DNA of 64,000 nucleotides from CAVQBC01 sp963848415 (GTDB lineage: Bacteria > Actinomycetota > Thermoleophilia > Solirubrobacterales > Solirubrobacteraceae), in the NCBI GenBank assembly GCA_963848415.1, contig CAWKDN010000001.1, positions 2,418,001 to 2,482,000 on the forward strand. Direction: 5' to 3'. The stretch's first letter is position 1, and every line of letters starts with the position of its first letter. Shown here one piece after another: positions 63,026 through 64,000 of this stretch. A program made the position numbers and the translations under genes. The notes under the pieces are model-generated. The model was given only the letters and a program-made list of their open reading frames with translations, did no database searches and was not told the DNA's origin.

Positions 63026-63825
63026 GGAACGATGCTGTCGACGTAGCCGCCGTCGACGCGCAGCGCGCCACCGGTCGTCGCCGACGCCAGATCCGAGCTG
63101 AGGTAGACGACGAGGTTGGCGATCTCCTCCGGCTCGATCAGCCGCTGGATCAGCGAGTCCGGTCGGTGCTCGCGCATGAACCGGGCCTGCGCCTCCGCCC
63201 AGGGCAGCTCCTCGCCGACCAGCTCGCGGGCGAACGCCTCGACCCCCTCGGTGTGCGTCGGACCCGCGACGACGGCGTTGACCGTCACGCCCGTGCCCGC
63301 CATCGCCTTCGCGAAGCCTCGCGAGACGCCGAGCAGCGCCGTCTTGGTCACCCCGTAGTGGACCATCTCCTCCGGGATGACCACCGCGGAGTCGCTGCAC
63401 ATGAACTGCACGCGGCCCCAGCCGCGGTCACGCATCCCCGGCAGGTAGTGGCGGGTCAGGCGGACGCCGGAGAGCACGTTGACCTCCCAGAACCGCTGCC
63501 AGGTGTCGTCGTCGATCTCGAGCACCGGCTGCGGCGCGAAGATGCCGAGGTTGTTGACGAGGATGTCGACGGCGGGCAGCGCCTCACAGAGGGTCGCCGC
63601 GCCGTCCGCGGTCGCGAGGTCGGCGGCCACCCCGGCGATGCTCGCCTCGGGCAGCTCCGCCCGGAGCTCCTGGACGACCCCGTCGACGCGGTCGCCGTCG
63701 CGCCCGTTGATCGTCGTCCGCGCGCCCGCGGCGGCGAGCCGGGCGGCGATCACGCGACCGATGCCCTGCGTCGAGCCGCTGACCAGCGCGCTGCGGCCCT
63801 CCAGGTCGATCTGCATCGCGGTCAC
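63022..63825 (-). CDS. Short-chain dehydrogenase/reductase
   Basis: This is a 267-residue SDR. The cofactor motif is VSGSTQGIGRVIAARLAAAG (TGxxxGIG form with S), VDILVNNLGIFAP carries the NNAG-like element, and the catalytic MCSDSAVVIPEEMVHYGVTK has Ser and YxxxK (Tyr followed by GVTK). It oxidises or reduces an unknown alcohol or ketone with NAD(P). The GTG start overlaps the stop of the LuxR-type gene (GTGA), so the two are translated together. Confidence 0.93.
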   Translation of the reverse strand: MTAMQIDLEGRSALVSGSTQGIGRVIAARLAAAGARTTINGRDGDRVDGVVQELRAELPEASIAGVAADLATADGAATLCEALPAVDILVNNLGIFAPQPVLEIDDDTWQRFWEVNVLSGVRLTRHYLPGMRDRGWGRVQFMCSDSAVVIPEEMVHYGVTKTALLGVSRGFAKAMAGTGVTVNAVVAGPTHTEGVEAFARELVGEELPWAEAQARFMREHRPDSLIQRLIEPEEIANLVVYLSSDLASATTGGALRVDGGYVDSIVP

Positions 63826-64000
63826 TCTGCCAGGCCGTGGCGATGGGCGACCGCGGCCGCCTCGGTCCGGCTGCGCACGTCGAGCTTGGCCAAGATCCGC
63901 GAGACGTGGACGCTCGCGGTCTTCTCGGCCATGTAGAGCTCGCCGCCGATCTCGCGGTTCGTGGCGCCGCGCGAGACGAGCGCGAGCACCTGGCGCTCGC
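63822..64000 (-). CDS. LuxR-type (GerE) helix-turn-helix regulator, C-terminal end
   Basis: Only the last 59 residues lie in the window; the 5' part is beyond base 64000. ERQVLALVSRGATNREIGGE, then KTASVHVSRILAKLDVRSRT is the GerE DNA-binding domain. The full protein may be a LuxR-type solo or the output of a two-component system. Its stop overlaps the SDR start by four bases, so it probably belongs to that operon. Confidence 0.85.
   Translation of the reverse strand, partial: ERQVLALVSRGATNREIGGELYMAEKTASVHVSRILAKLDVRSRTEAAAVAHRHGLAE

Overview
The window is a very GC-rich stretch of an actinobacterial chromosome. Gene starts are often GTG or TTG, many genes overlap by 4 bases, and the set of families (LLM flavin oxidoreductase, MerR-cyclase, SARP regulator, Tat-exported proteins) points to the Thermoleophilia/Solirubrobacterales rather than Streptomyces or Mycobacterium. 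That placement is an inference. I see no rRNA, CRISPR array, insertion sequence or prophage. There is one tRNA, tRNA-Leu(UAG).

Layout. 1-3.9 kb: end of a cation/proton antiporter, a TerC-like membrane protein, small conserved proteins, an arginase-fold hydrolase and a broken glutamine amidotransferase. 3.9-8.6 kb: a fatty-acid beta-oxidation operon (acyl-CoA dehydrogenase, SRPBCC protein, a two-gene 3-hydroxyacyl-CoA dehydrogenase/enoyl-CoA hydratase, sirtuin) and dodecin. 8.6-19 kb: a large secreted peptidoglycan hydrolase, an IclR regulator divergent from an amidohydrolase-Rieske-DoxX cluster, an ammonium transporter with a one-helix partner, a nucleoside phosphorylase and basic-tailed coiled-coil proteins. 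19.3-24.5 kb: a MerR-adenylate cyclase fusion, a TilS-Hpt fusion and FtsH. 24.5-34.7 kb: accessory genes, several broken (M28 peptidase, protein kinase, ABC exporter). 34.8-39.6 kb: folP-folB, a TetR-MMPL exporter pair, then folK. 39.6-47.8 kb: metal-sensing ArsR plus P-type ATPase, ArsR-SRPBCC pair, DUF899, VOC proteins, a 735-residue Tat-exported protein and a GST. 47.8-54.6 kb: coaX, dus, greA, lysS, clpC. 54.9-64 kb: M20 amidohydrolase, beta-lactamase-fold hydrolase, a PLP sulfur enzyme, a giant SARP-ATPase-TPR regulator, tRNA-Leu, rhomboid protease, SDR and the end of a LuxR-type regulator.

How it fits together. Actinobacteria commonly carry tilS-hpt-ftsH-folE-folP-folB-folK-panC-panD-coaX-lysS-clpC as one block. 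Here the order is kept, but it is pulled apart by accessory inserts, and folE, panC and panD are not seen. The backbone genes look intact. Six accessory genes carry frameshifts or internal deletions, and a seventh lacks a normal start codon, so either these inserts are decaying or the assembly contains indel errors.

The most interesting non-coding signals are a dispersed repeat of about 70-110 bp in three copies (3.7, 36.1 and 54.7 kb), recurrent TANNNT hexamers 7-11 bases before start codons (leaderless transcription), a hairpin-plus-T-run in the greA leader, a structured element at 12.17-12.26 kb, and matching operators in front of the TetR and MMPL genes.
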